Origin: an uncultured Cytophagales bacterium
Lineage (GTDB): Bacteria > Bacteroidota > Bacteroidia > Cytophagales > Thermonemataceae
DNA: 64,000 nucleotides
Reading direction: 5' to 3'
Assembly (NCBI GenBank): GCA_937911505.1
Contig: CALEMF010000020.1
Span: 27,954 to 91,953 of the forward strand
Below, piece by piece: positions 34,091 to 42,487 of the stretch (positions are counted from its first letter, which is position 1; every line of letters starts with the position of its first letter). Both the position numbers and the translations under genes were made by a program. The notes beneath the pieces are model-generated. The model was not told the DNA's origin, did no database searches, and saw nothing but the letters and a program-made list of their open reading frames with translations.

Positions 34091-35234
34091 CACTTTTACG
34101 CGATTGAAAATGAGCTTTGTGGACAAATACGAGACGATAGAAGGCTATATAAACGGCGTACTAAGCGAAGAAGAGCGGCTTCGCTTTGAAGAACAACTAG
34201 CGAAAAGCGACTCCCTTAGAAAAGAGGTAGAAAGCCACCGTGCTTTTGCAGAACAATTACGTTGGTATGGCAAGCGACAAACCCTTAAAGAACAGATGGA
34301 TTTGCTCCATCAAGAAATGACGGTGACTACCTCAACGCCTGTGACTACTGCAACTAAAACCTCTTGGAAGCATACGTGGAAGCGCCATCTTTATACTGTA
34401 GCTGTGGCGGCTTCTGTAGCGCTTGTTACAGTAATAGGTATTTTGTGGAATGTACGTAACTATAGTTCTTTAGAAAACAAGCAAATTGGTTATTACCAAG
34501 CCCTTAAAAAAGACCTTGACGAGGTAATCGCCACCCAAAGAGACTTAGTAGAGCGTAGCGAAGAAGCCAAGGTAAAAGCACTTCCTGTTCCGCCTGTCAA
34601 CTCTACTGCTACAGCTTTTGCCATTGCAAGGCAAGGCTACTTAATTACCAATTATCATGTAGTGAAAGATGCACGCGCGATGTTTATCGAAACGAAAGAG
34701 AGTACCCCTCAAAGGTGGCGTGTCGAGGTGTTTCATAAGGATAAAGAAAGTGATCTAGCACTCCTCAAAATTGTAGATACCACCTTTACGCAGTTCAATT
34801 ATCTTCCTTACAGTCTACGCACTGAGATGGCTGCACTAGGAGAAGAGGTGTTTACTTTAGCCTATCCACGTGATGACATGGTGTATGGAGAAGGGGCAGT
34901 TAGTTCTAAAACTGGTTTTGAAGGTGACACCATTGCCTACCAGATCTCTATTCCAGTAAATCCTGGCAATAGTGGTAGCCCTTTACTCGACGAACGAGGC
35001 CACCTCATCGGTATGATATCAGGAAAAAACACCAAAGAAGAAGGAGCCGCCTATGCTATTAAAGCGAAGTATATTCAAGCCTTGGTAGATTCTGCTAGTG
35101 TAAAAGATGAAGCTTTGCGTACTAGCTTGCCTCGCTACAACCAAATTCAGTATTTAAAGCGTCCCAAGCAGATAGAGCAGTTACAAGACTTTGTTTTTGA
35201 GTTAAAAATATACGCGCAGACGTTTTCTGAATAA
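34080..35234 (+). CDS. transmembrane anti-sigma-like domain fused to a trypsin-like (HtrA-type) protease
   Basis: Residues 12-90 resemble the cytoplasmic part of Bacteroidota anti-sigma factors (YETIEGYINGVLSEEERLRFEEQLA), though no zinc-binding HxxxCxxC motif is present. One membrane helix (about 104-123) follows. Residues 170-340 are a chymotrypsin-fold protease with an intact triad: His193 (TNYHVV), Asp225 (ESDLALLK) and Ser298 (NPGNSGSPL), as in HtrA/DegP, but without PDZ domains. The start codon overlaps the ECF sigma gene. The layout suggests that a periplasmic protease is physically coupled to control of its own sigma factor; the direction of regulation is not known. Confidence 0.82.
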   Translation: MINNTFTRLKMSFVDKYETIEGYINGVLSEEERLRFEEQLAKSDSLRKEVESHRAFAEQLRWYGKRQTLKEQMDLLHQEMTVTTSTPVTTATKTSWKHTWKRHLYTVAVAASVALVTVIGILWNVRNYSSLENKQIGYYQALKKDLDEVIATQRDLVERSEEAKVKALPVPPVNSTATAFAIARQGYLITNYHVVKDARAMFIETKESTPQRWRVEVFHKDKESDLALLKIVDTTFTQFNYLPYSLRTEMAALGEEVFTLAYPRDDMVYGEGAVSSKTGFEGDTIAYQISIPVNPGNSGSPLLDERGHLIGMISGKNTKEEGAAYAIKAKYIQALVDSASVKDEALRTSLPRYNQIQYLKRPKQIEQLQDFVFELKIYAQTFSE

Positions 35235-35261
35235 CTCAATGTACTGCCACGTAACTCTTGT

Positions 35262-35309
35262 AAAAAAGAAGCATTCACTCCTTCCTTTCAGTAGTGAGTG
35301 CTTCTTTTT
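35262..35309 (+). terminator. rho-independent terminator after the sigma/protease operon
   Basis: A 12-bp stem GAAGCATTCACT/AGTGAGTGCTTC (one G-T pair) has a 13-base loop and is followed by TTTTT. It ends the sigma-protease operon and precedes the cupin promoter. Confidence 0.85.
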
Positions 35310-35328
35310 CAAGTTACAAGAATTCTTC

Positions 35329-35336
35329 TATCTTTG
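35329..35336 (+). promoter_or_regulatory. candidate -7 element of the cupin gene
   Basis: TATCTTTG matches TAnnTTTG, 24 bases before the cupin ATG and just beyond the upstream terminator. Confidence 0.45.
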
Positions 35337-35360
35337 AATAAACAAGTAAACCAGCCTGCT

Positions 35361-35723
35361 ATGAATTTAAAAGAAAAGTTTAATGAGGTAGATGACTATT
35401 GCTCTCCAAAGGTAATAGAAGAAGTCAATGATGTGTATGTAAAAGTCGCCATTATTAAGGGCGATACAATTCCTTGGCATAACCACGCCCAAGAAGATGA
35501 ACTTTTCTACATCGTAGAGGGAAGCTTACTTTTTGAAATAGAAGGGCAGCCTGGTTTCACTATGAATACGGGAGACCTTTTTGTAGTTAAGCGGGGGATT
35601 AATCATAGGGTTTCCTCAAAAGAAGCCTGTAAGATTATGCTCATAGAGAACAAAACAACCGCCCATACTGGTGAGGTCATCTCTGATGTTACGAAATCTA
35701 TTTCGCAGCAACTCTCCTCATAA
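35361..35723 (+). CDS. small cupin-domain protein
   Basis: A single cupin fold of 120 residues has the metal-binding motif IPWHNHAQEDELFYIVEGSLLFEI, with His-x-His and a downstream Glu, and the second motif GDLFVVKRGINHRV. The start is the ATG at MNLKEKF, because the longer in-frame alternative begins inside the preceding terminator. Small cupins of this type may be isomerases, dioxygenases or sensors; the substrate is unknown. It is followed by a thioesterase-family gene after 27 bp. Confidence 0.85.
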   Translation: MNLKEKFNEVDDYCSPKVIEEVNDVYVKVAIIKGDTIPWHNHAQEDELFYIVEGSLLFEIEGQPGFTMNTGDLFVVKRGINHRVSSKEACKIMLIENKTTAHTGEVISDVTKSISQQLSS

Positions 35724-35750
35724 GAACTTTCTTACTAACGCACCTCCTTT

Positions 35751-36182
35751 ATGGCAAATACGCTTTTAACCACTTTTCAACAATACCTCAATCAACCTTT
35801 ACCTGAGGCTTTCCCGCCTTTTACTAAATGGCTGAACGGTACGATTATAGCTGCCGAAGAAGGAACTATTGAGATGTATTTTACAGTTAGAAAAGAGATG
35901 ACCAATCCTTTAGGATTATTGCACGGAGGCGTACAAGCAGCAATACTAGATGATATCATTGGTATTACAGTAGCTACTTTTGATAAACCCTCCCCTTCCG
36001 TATCGATTAATATTTCGGTAGATTTTTTAGGAAAAGCTTACGAAGGAGACACGATTTTTGCTAAGTCTATCGTTATAAGACAAGGAAGGCAAGTCATTCA
36101 CATGGCAGGAGAGCTACGCAACCAAGAACAAAAGTTAATTGCTAAGGCTACCTCAAATATGCTAAATGTAACCTTAAAATAG
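35751..36182 (+). CDS. PaaI-family hotdog-fold thioesterase
   Basis: The 143-residue hotdog protein has the acyl-CoA thioesterase signature PLGLLHGGVQAAILDDIIGI, where His-Gly-Gly and the following Asp are the catalytic region of the PaaI/YbgC-like group. The C-terminal half reads VDFLGKAYEGDTIFAKSIV. Family enzymes hydrolyse acyl-CoA or aryl-CoA thioesters in the cytoplasm. The specific acyl group is not readable. It is probably co-transcribed with the cupin gene. Confidence 0.85.
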   Translation: MANTLLTTFQQYLNQPLPEAFPPFTKWLNGTIIAAEEGTIEMYFTVRKEMTNPLGLLHGGVQAAILDDIIGITVATFDKPSPSVSINISVDFLGKAYEGDTIFAKSIVIRQGRQVIHMAGELRNQEQKLIAKATSNMLNVTLK

Positions 36183-36253
36183 CATAAACTTGTAACTTCT
36201 GCATATAGTTTATTGTCATAATATATAACAACTGATTTTGTTTTTCGAAACCT

Positions 36254-36616
36254 ATGGCGCGTACCAAGAAAAATAAATATGTGACAGCAGCCCTAGCGTG
36301 GTTTCTAGGCGTTTTTGGTGTACATCGTTTCTATTTAGGACAGCCCGGCTTGGGTGTTTTATACTTATGTACTTTTGGCGTCTTTGGTATTGCTTCTACC
36401 ATAGATGCGATTAGCTATCTGGTTATGCCAGAGCAGCACTTTGATGTAAAACATAACAATGCGATTCCTCCTACAAAAACCACTCAAGTATCGCTCAAAC
36501 CACACGACGTTGCGGATGAGACTAATAAGCAGGGGCAACTGATCGACAAAGGGCTGATCACCTTAGAGGAGTCTGAGCGTAGAAAAGCAAAACTATTACA
36601 ACACAAACCTTTATAA
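36254..36616 (+). CDS. TM2-domain protein with C-terminal SHOCT-like motif (copy 1)
   Basis: The 120-residue protein has an N-terminal TM2 domain with two membrane helices, AALAWFLGVFGVHRFYLGQ and the GVLYLCTFGVFGIASTID block, where the GxxGxHRFYLG turn is diagnostic. A C-terminal SHOCT-like helix reads GQLIDKGLITLEESERRKAKLL. TM2 proteins are small membrane proteins of unknown function; SHOCT helices often occur at protein ends as oligomerisation elements. It is paralogous to the next gene, only 2 bp away. Confidence 0.85.
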   Translation: MARTKKNKYVTAALAWFLGVFGVHRFYLGQPGLGVLYLCTFGVFGIASTIDAISYLVMPEQHFDVKHNNAIPPTKTTQVSLKPHDVADETNKQGQLIDKGLITLEESERRKAKLLQHKPL

Positions 36617-36618
36617 CT

Positions 36619-37041
36619 ATGAAAGATAAAACCATTGCCCTTATTACAGCCCTTTTAGGTGGATCATTCGGTCTCCATAAGTTCTACTTAAATGAGACTT
36701 CTAAAGGTATTCTCTACCTTCTACTAAGTTGGACATTTATTCCTGTTGTACTTACCATCATTGATGTGGTAAAACTCAGTGAAATGAGTAAAGCACAATT
36801 CGACTTAAAGTACAACCTTGGTACCACCACCACCTATCGACCTACACACTCAGTAGAGCAGCTTTTGAGCAATATCGGTAGCCCCTTTGGAAAAGGCGCT
36901 ACTACCAAACAAGTAAAAGTTCCTTCTAAGAGCAGTACTGCCGATGAAATATATAAGCTAGGACAACTAATGGACAAAGGGCTTATTACCTTTGAAGAGT
37001 TTGAAAGGCGTAAGGCAATGCTTTTGAAAAGTACCGCATAA
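36619..37041 (+). CDS. TM2-domain protein with C-terminal SHOCT-like motif (copy 2)
   Basis: The 140-residue tandem paralogue of the preceding gene has a TM2 domain with ALLGGSFGLHKFYLNETSKG and a C-terminal helix GQLMDKGLITFEEFERRKAMLL nearly identical to copy 1. The linker between them (about residues 75-105) is longer. The 2-bp spacing means translational coupling. A heteromeric complex of the two copies is an inference. Confidence 0.85.
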   Translation: MKDKTIALITALLGGSFGLHKFYLNETSKGILYLLLSWTFIPVVLTIIDVVKLSEMSKAQFDLKYNLGTTTTYRPTHSVEQLLSNIGSPFGKGATTKQVKVPSKSSTADEIYKLGQLMDKGLITFEEFERRKAMLLKSTA

Positions 37042-37097
37042 ATGCTTACTTTGCATTATCTGACCTAATCTTTTAAAATCCTATTGGATCTCTTTGT

Positions 37098-37832
37098 ATG
37101 GAAACAACACAGCAACTTAAAAAGCAATATAACCAGCAATACAAAGAAGATTTTAGCGAATGGAGGATGCTAGGTGGTGAAGCGAAGGCGCAAAATATTA
37201 TTCATCTTACCAAAAAACTTTCTTTTGATTCTGTACTCGATGTAGGTTCAGGAGATGGTAGTGTGTTACACTGGTTAGACCAAGCAGGCTTTTGTAAAAA
37301 GATCACTTCTGTAGAGATTTCTACTAGTGGTTTAGAGAGAATAGAAGCTAGACAACTCCCTTCCTTAGACCAGGTAGTTCTTTTTGATGGCTATCATATT
37401 CCTTTTGATGACAACGCTTTCGATTTGGCTACTTGTAGCCACGTAATGGAACACGTTGAATACCCAAGAGTCCTCCTCAGAGAAATTAAGCGTGTATCGA
37501 AATACCAAGTTTTTGAAGTACCGATTGATTTCTCACTTCAAGTAGATCAGAAAGTAGACCACTTTCTTTCTTACGGGCATATCAACATTTATACCCCTCA
37601 AACTTTTAGGTTTTTACTAATGTCTGAAGGTCTCAAGGTGATAAACTATAAAAATTTTTTGTACGATAAAACCGTTGTTCAAAGACAACTTGCTTCCAAA
37701 ACGCTTTTTGTTAAGTATCTCCACTATTTAAAGAATTTCTTGCGTACACACATTGGTGTGTTAAGAGAGCTAAAACCTGACGTTACTACAGTACTTACTG
37801 CCAAGACAGACCAAGCACTCAAAATTATGTAG
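37098..37832 (+). CDS. class I SAM-dependent methyltransferase
   Basis: The 244-residue Rossmann-fold methyltransferase has SAM-binding motif I as VLDVGSGDGSVL, motif II-III around FDGYHIPFDDNAFDLATCSHVMEHV, and the methyltransferase-11-type HVxEHV element. The substrate is unknown; no biosynthetic partner is adjacent. It is flanked by a TM2 pair upstream and a cation antiporter downstream. Confidence 0.85.
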   Translation: METTQQLKKQYNQQYKEDFSEWRMLGGEAKAQNIIHLTKKLSFDSVLDVGSGDGSVLHWLDQAGFCKKITSVEISTSGLERIEARQLPSLDQVVLFDGYHIPFDDNAFDLATCSHVMEHVEYPRVLLREIKRVSKYQVFEVPIDFSLQVDQKVDHFLSYGHINIYTPQTFRFLLMSEGLKVINYKNFLYDKTVVQRQLASKTLFVKYLHYLKNFLRTHIGVLRELKPDVTTVLTAKTDQALKIM

Positions 37833-37927
37833 TGATATCCCTTGCTTCCTTTATCAAGAAGCTATTAAACTAAATTAGGAAAAGGCTAGTTCTATAAAGT
37901 ATAAAGATTCACCCTATACGCTCTTTT

Positions 37928-39127
37928 ATGCTGCTCCTCTCTAAGCTCGATCCACTGGTGGGATTTGTCTCGCTCCTTACTATTCTCATCATCCTTGTAG
38001 GGCTTTTTCTAAGGCGCATCAAGCAACCTTATATTATAGGCTACATCTTGATAGGCGCTTTACTTGGAGAAAATGGATTGGGTTTTATACAAGATGAAGA
38101 AACAGTTCATTATCTAGGCGAGTTGGGCATCATTTTACTCCTCTTTTTTATTGGTATGGAAATCAGCTTACCAGAGCTTGTGAAGCGTTGGCGAATAGCT
38201 GCCATTGGCACTTCTCTACAGGTAGGGATTAGTGTGTTGGCTATCTTAGGAATTGGCTATTTTTTTCGCTGGGGTATTGCCCAATCCATTGTACTGGGTT
38301 TTGTAATTGCTCTGAGTAGTTCGGCGGTCATTATTAGACTGTTAGAAGATAAAAAGCTCATAGGTACACAAATTGGGAAGAATGTTTTGAGTGTACTACT
38401 GACACAGGATATCATCATTGTTCCTTTACTTATCATTACCTCTTTGCTAGGCGGAGAATCTACTCCTATCGAAAAAATACTTTCTATGCTTATAGGCGGC
38501 GCTTTGATAGTCGGTATTTTGATTTACATTTATGTGAAAAGAACCATTCGCTTACCACTTTCCAATCGGCTGAGCCAAGACCATGAGTTGCAAGTATTTG
38601 CAGCCATTCTCTTTTGTTTTGGCGGGGCGCTGCTCTCTTCTGTCTTTGGGTTGTCGGCGGCTTTAGGCGCCTTTGTGGGTGGTATGGTGATGCACGCTTC
38701 TCAGGCTACACACTGGATTCACGATACGCTTCACTCTTTTCGGGTGCTCTTTGTAGCTATTTTTTTTATAAGTGTCGGACTACAACTAGATTTCTATTTT
38801 ATTTATGAAAATTCCCTAGCCATTGCACTTGTATTGGTAGCCGTTTATTTGACAAACCACCTCATCAATGCTTTTATTCTCCGACTCTTTGCTTGTAGTT
38901 GGAAGGAAGCACTATTGGGCGGAGCGCTGCTCGCCCAAATCGGTGAGTTAAGTTTTTTGCTCAGTTCATCGGCTTATCAGTTGGACATTAAGGGCAACTA
39001 TGAATATAAATTCACCATCAGCCTTATATCACTCACTTTACTCATTAGTCCCTTCTGGATTACCTTCTCCGAAAAACTTATTCAAAGACAAGAATCTCTC
39101 ACTACCAAGCCAAAGCTACAGCAGTAG
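37928..39127 (+). CDS. CPA2-family monovalent cation:proton antiporter
   Basis: The 399-residue integral membrane protein has about twelve helices. The CPA2/KefB-type core is visible as QPYIIGYILIGALLGENGLG, ELGIILLLFFIGMEISLPEL and ALGAFVGGMVMH. No C-terminal TrkA-N (RCK) domain is present, unlike KefB/KefC. It exchanges Na+ or K+ for H+ by family, with specificity unknown. Confidence 0.88.
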   Translation: MLLLSKLDPLVGFVSLLTILIILVGLFLRRIKQPYIIGYILIGALLGENGLGFIQDEETVHYLGELGIILLLFFIGMEISLPELVKRWRIAAIGTSLQVGISVLAILGIGYFFRWGIAQSIVLGFVIALSSSAVIIRLLEDKKLIGTQIGKNVLSVLLTQDIIIVPLLIITSLLGGESTPIEKILSMLIGGALIVGILIYIYVKRTIRLPLSNRLSQDHELQVFAAILFCFGGALLSSVFGLSAALGAFVGGMVMHASQATHWIHDTLHSFRVLFVAIFFISVGLQLDFYFIYENSLAIALVLVAVYLTNHLINAFILRLFACSWKEALLGGALLAQIGELSFLLSSSAYQLDIKGNYEYKFTISLISLTLLISPFWITFSEKLIQRQESLTTKPKLQQ

Positions 39128-39201
39128 CCAAGACTTCTTTCGTTTATTATGCATAATATGGAGATATTTTTCTAATTTGCTACGCCACTCAACGATACAT
39201 T

Positions 39202-40098
39202 ATGGCTTGGGATATTTACATCAAACAATTTAAGGACTATCTTAAAATAGAGCGTTCTCTCTCAGAAAACTCCATAGAGGCTTACTTGCGAGATGTACAT
39301 AAATTTAGAGAGTATGCTACGATACATCAACTAGCCACCCCTAGCCAAATAGATACTACCCACATCAGCAACTTTTTACAATACTTAAATGAACTAGGCG
39401 TGGCAGATACTTCTCAAGCCCGTATTTTATCAGGTATTAAGGCTTTTTATAAGTTCCTTTTCTTAGAAGATATTATTAGCACCGATCCTTCCAATTTGAT
39501 TGAAGCGCCGAAGTTGAGTAGAAAACTACCCGATACGCTTACCTATCACGAAATAGAAATGCTGCTCCAAGCCATTGACCTTTCTACCCCAGAAGGCACG
39601 CGCAATCGTGCGATGCTTGAGATACTCTATAGTTGTGGCTTACGTGTTACAGAATTGGTCGACTTAAAACTAACTAATTTACACTTAGACTTAGGCTTTA
39701 TAAAAGTAGTAGGGAAAGGAAATAAAGAACGTTTTATTCCCATTGGTACAGATGCTATTAAGCATTTAAAGCTTTACACAGACCATGTACGTAACCACGT
39801 GAAGATACAGCCCGACTACGAGAATTATGTGTTCTTAAACCGAAGAGGAAAAAACTTGACACGGGTCTATGTATTTCTGGTGATTAAGGAACTAGTAGCC
39901 AAAGTAAACCTACAGAAGAAAGTGAGTCCACATACCTTTCGGCATTCTTTTGCAACACACTTACTGGAAGGTGGTGCCGACCTAAGAGCCATTCAAGAAA
40001 TGTTAGGACACGAGTCCATCACTACTACAGAAGTATATATTCACTTAGACAAGGAGTACTTACGTCAAACGATTCAGCGTTTTCATCCTAGAAGTTAG
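39202..40098 (+). CDS. xerD: site-specific tyrosine recombinase XerD
   Basis: The 298-residue recombinase has an N-terminal SAM-like core-binding domain and a catalytic domain with the full set: Arg148 (GLRVTE), Lys172 (VGKGNKERFIP), His244 and Arg247 (HTFRHSFATHLLEGG), His270 (LGHESI) and nucleophile Tyr279 (EVYIHL). The AIQEMLGHESITTTEVYIH pattern is XerD-like. With XerC it resolves chromosome dimers at dif. The partner XerC-like gene is 1.1 kb downstream. A hairpin terminator follows the gene. Confidence 0.95.
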   Translation: MAWDIYIKQFKDYLKIERSLSENSIEAYLRDVHKFREYATIHQLATPSQIDTTHISNFLQYLNELGVADTSQARILSGIKAFYKFLFLEDIISTDPSNLIEAPKLSRKLPDTLTYHEIEMLLQAIDLSTPEGTRNRAMLEILYSCGLRVTELVDLKLTNLHLDLGFIKVVGKGNKERFIPIGTDAIKHLKLYTDHVRNHVKIQPDYENYVFLNRRGKNLTRVYVFLVIKELVAKVNLQKKVSPHTFRHSFATHLLEGGADLRAIQEMLGHESITTTEVYIHLDKEYLRQTIQRFHPRS

Positions 40099-40126
40099 TG
40101 TAGTCATTTATTCAATAGCTTTCCCT

Positions 40127-40152
40127 GTAGGTAGACTTAGTACCTACTTTTT
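40127..40152 (+). terminator. terminator after xerD
   Basis: The 7-bp stem GTAGGTA/TACCTAC with a 7-base loop is followed by a run of five T, 28 bp after the xerD stop codon. Confidence 0.6.
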
Positions 40153-40235
40153 ACGCTCGAGTAATGCTAGCCAACCTATTCAATAGTTGTGTTTATTTTT
40201 ACTTTTACAACTAGTTTTAGAATCGAAAACTTTGC

Positions 40236-40243
40236 TAACTTTG
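40236..40243 (+). promoter_or_regulatory. candidate -7 element of the DUF4293 gene
   Basis: TAACTTTG matches TAnnTTTG and lies 29 bases before the chosen ATG. A T-rich TTTTAG lies upstream in place of a clear TTTG. Confidence 0.45.
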
Positions 40244-40272
40244 CACTTCTTAACTACTTTATAATTTTTGAA

Positions 40273-40746
40273 ATGATTCAACGGGTTCAATCCATTTTTT
40301 TAGCCTTCATTATTGTTTGTATGGTGACGGTGATTTTTATGCCACTTTGGCAAAAGGTAGATACTAATAATAGCCTTAAGGTAGAGCTAACAGCCTTAGG
40401 TACAAAATACGTAGAAGGTACACAAGTTACTTCTACTACCCCCGCTTACTATTTAGCTATTTTAGCAGGCTTATCAGCGGTTGTAGCACTTCTCTCTTTA
40501 TTGAACTATAAAAATCGCCTACGCCAATTACAATTTGGAATGCTCAATGCCCTTCTAATGGCAACCTTAATGGGCCTTACGGTTTACCAAATCTCCAAAG
40601 CTGAACAACTACTGCTCCCTGGCCAAAAGGGAGACTTTACTTTTGCCTTTTGGTTTATTGTGGTAGCCCTTATCGCCAATGTTATTGCCAATCGCTTTAT
40701 TCGTAAAGATGAAAAACTAGTACGTTCAGCCGATAGAATCAGGTAA
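40273..40746 (+). CDS. DUF4293 family membrane protein
   Basis: The 157-residue protein has four membrane helices, beginning with MIQRVQSIFLAFI and ending in the basic VRSADRIR tail. Both ends are hallmarks of DUF4293 (PF14126), a Bacteroidota-restricted membrane family without known function. The start is set at the Met of MIQRVQ, because the longer alternative overlaps the promoter. It precedes the rpsU promoter. Confidence 0.85.
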   Translation: MIQRVQSIFLAFIIVCMVTVIFMPLWQKVDTNNSLKVELTALGTKYVEGTQVTSTTPAYYLAILAGLSAVVALLSLLNYKNRLRQLQFGMLNALLMATLMGLTVYQISKAEQLLLPGQKGDFTFAFWFIVVALIANVIANRFIRKDEKLVRSADRIR

Positions 40747-40749
40747 TTA

Positions 40750-40781
40750 TTTGTATATTATTACTTTTTTTAGTATATTTG
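40750..40781 (+). promoter_or_regulatory. promoter of rpsU
   Basis: TTTG (40750-40753) and TATATTTG (40774-40781) are separated by 20 bases, a very good Bacteroidota promoter. The leader contains an AAAAGGAG Shine-Dalgarno-like sequence 14 bases before the ATG. Confidence 0.75.
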
Positions 40782-40850
40782 CATCCCACCATAGATAGGT
40801 GGTCTTAAATTTTAATTTATTATTAAACGAAAAAAGGAGTTGTTTATAAT

Positions 40851-41048
40851 ATGATTTCAGTTCAAGTAAAAGAAAATGAGTCTATTGAAAAGGCTTTAAA
40901 AAGATTTAAAAAGAAGTTTGAAAAAGCAGGCGTATTGAAAGAGGTAAGAGGAAGAGCCTTCTTCGAAAAAAAGTCAGTTTCTAGAAGAAGAACTGTTTTG
41001 AGAGCTGCTTACAGACAGAAGATGAAAGCTGAGCAAGAAAAGTCTTAG
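40851..41048 (+). CDS. rpsU: 30S ribosomal protein S21
   Basis: The 65-residue basic protein starts [23 protein letters not shown] and has the conserved [18 protein letters not shown]-terminal helix of bS21. It joins the 30S subunit late and contacts the anti-Shine-Dalgarno region. In Bacteroidota rpsU commonly precedes a XerC-like recombinase and hpf, as here. It has its own promoter and a strong terminator. Confidence 0.97.
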   Translation: MISVQVKENESIEKALKRFKKKFEKAGVLKEVRGRAFFEKKSVSRRRTVLRAAYRQKMKAEQEKS

Positions 41049-41082
41049 TCTTCTAGCTTTTTACTTGATAAGACATAGAGAG

Positions 41083-41111
41083 ACACCAAGCCAAAAGCTT
41101 GGTGTTTTTTT
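41083..41111 (+). terminator. rho-independent terminator of rpsU
   Basis: The 9-bp perfect stem ACACCAAGC/GCTTGGTGT with a 5-base loop is followed by TTTTTT, 34 bp after the rpsU stop codon. Confidence 0.85.
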
Positions 41112-41186
41112 ATGTAGAAAAGGTGCGATTCTGGTATTTTTTTAGTAAGTTAGTTACGAACGATATAACTCTTACAAGGCTTGCTT

Positions 41187-42065
41187 ATGGTTGACAAGTT
41201 TTTAAAATACATTGCCTTAGAGAAGCGCCATAGCACACATACGCTTACTTCCTACCAACTCGATTTATCACAATTTCAGGATTTTTTACAAGAAATTTAT
41301 GAGCTAGAAGACTTACTGGCAGTAGATTATAATATGCTACGCAGTTGGATTGTAGCCCTCTCTGAACAAGGGTTAAAAGCCTCTTCTATCAATCGTAAAA
41401 TCGCTACCTTAAAATCCTTTTATAAGTTTTTACAACGAAAAAACTACCTAGAGCAGAATCCAACACTGCGCGTAAAACCCCTCAAGACACCCAAGAAAGT
41501 ACCTGTATTTGTAGAGGAAGATTCGATGAATACATTATTAGACCAACTTACTTTTGAAGAGGACTTTGCAGGACAACGCGACAAGCTGATCTTGGAGATG
41601 CTATACAATACAGGCATGCGAGAGGCTGAACTCATTTCTCTGCAAGAAAAAGACATCGACTTTGCGCATCAGCAAGTAAAAGTAATGGGTAAAGGCGCCA
41701 AAGAACGTATCATCCCCTTGGCACGCCCACTGCTCCATTTTATACAAAACTATCTACTACTCAAGAAACAACATTTTGAGGCGGCTTCTCCTTATTTGGT
41801 AGTTACTGATAAGGGAGCGCAGAGTTATCCTATGTTGATTTACCGAGTGGTAAAGAAATACTTAGACCTCATCACTACTTCTGAAAAGAAGAGCCCCCAC
41901 GTATTGCGGCATACCTTTGCTACTCACTTACTTAACAAAGGAGCTGATCTTAATGCCATCAAAGAAATACTTGGACATAGTAGCTTAAAAGCTACCCAGA
42001 TTTATACACATACCTCGCTTGAAAGACTTAAAGAGATTTTTGAGCAGGCCCATCCGAAGGCGTAA
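41187..42065 (+). CDS. xerC: tyrosine recombinase XerC
   Basis: From the ATG at MVDKFLKY the protein has 292 residues (a TTG two codons upstream is less likely). The catalytic set is complete: Arg145 (TGMREAE), Lys169 (MGKGAKERIIP), His238, Arg241 (HVLRHTFATHLL), His264 (LGHSSL) and Tyr273 (QIYTHT). The LGHSSLKATQIYTHTSLERLKEIF end is XerC-like. It pairs with the XerD gene nearby for chromosome dimer resolution. It is probably co-transcribed with hpf 42 bp downstream. Confidence 0.93.
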   Translation: MVDKFLKYIALEKRHSTHTLTSYQLDLSQFQDFLQEIYELEDLLAVDYNMLRSWIVALSEQGLKASSINRKIATLKSFYKFLQRKNYLEQNPTLRVKPLKTPKKVPVFVEEDSMNTLLDQLTFEEDFAGQRDKLILEMLYNTGMREAELISLQEKDIDFAHQQVKVMGKGAKERIIPLARPLLHFIQNYLLLKKQHFEAASPYLVVTDKGAQSYPMLIYRVVKKYLDLITTSEKKSPHVLRHTFATHLLNKGADLNAIKEILGHSSLKATQIYTHTSLERLKEIFEQAHPKA

Positions 42066-42107
42066 CGGTGCTTACGCCCATTGTTTAACCCTAAAATTTT
42101 TATGCTT

Positions 42108-42407
42108 ATGAAACTTCAAATGCATGCCGTTCACTTTAATGCAGACAAAGACCTGCTAGCATTTATTCAGAAGAAAGTGGATAAACTAGAAACTTTTTAT
42201 GATCGCTTCATAGAAGGAGAAGTGTTCTTACGGATCGATAAACGTGAGAAGCGTAACAATAAGATTGTAGAGATACGCCTTCATATTCCAGGTAATATTC
42301 TCTTTGCCAAAGCGCAAAAGGATAGCTTTGAAGCCGCCACCGATCAAGTAGTTGAGAGTTTGAGGCGACAAGTAATAAAATCAAAGGAAAAACAAGCCAC
42401 TTACTAA
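42108..42407 (+). CDS. hpf: ribosome hibernation-promoting factor, short form
   Basis: The 99-residue HPF/RaiA (YfiA) fold starts MKLQMHAVHFNADKDLLAFIQKKVDKLETFYDRF (in part) with the basic helix RRQVIKSKEKQ at the end. The short form lacks the C-terminal dimerisation domain of long HPF. It binds the 30S A/P site and promotes 100S dimers or silencing in stationary phase. Two in-frame starts lie upstream; this Met gives the family's usual N-terminus. It is followed by a strong terminator. Confidence 0.9.
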   Translation: MKLQMHAVHFNADKDLLAFIQKKVDKLETFYDRFIEGEVFLRIDKREKRNNKIVEIRLHIPGNILFAKAQKDSFEAATDQVVESLRRQVIKSKEKQATY

Positions 42408-42426
42408 TTGTCATTTAGTATTCATA

Positions 42427-42460
42427 AAAAGCCACCTCGTAATGAGGTGGCTTTTTCTTT
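42427..42460. terminator. strong bidirectional terminator after hpf
   Basis: The perfect 13-bp stem AAAAAGCCACCTC/GAGGTGGCTTTTT with a 5-base loop has T-runs on both sides. It separates hpf from the convergent PorP/SprF-OmpA gene. Confidence 0.9.
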
Positions 42461-42487
42461 TACATCACTATATAGTTACAAGCTGTG

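Noticed and set aside
35298..35360. N-terminal extension of the cupin gene
   Set aside because: It begins inside the stem of the preceding terminator and upstream of the -7 element, so the ATG at 35361 is preferred.
39202..42065. Two tyrosine recombinases as integrases of a genomic island
   Set aside because: Both have XerC/XerD-type catalytic signatures, and xerC lies in the conserved rpsU-xerC-hpf order; no attachment-site repeat or island genes lie between them.
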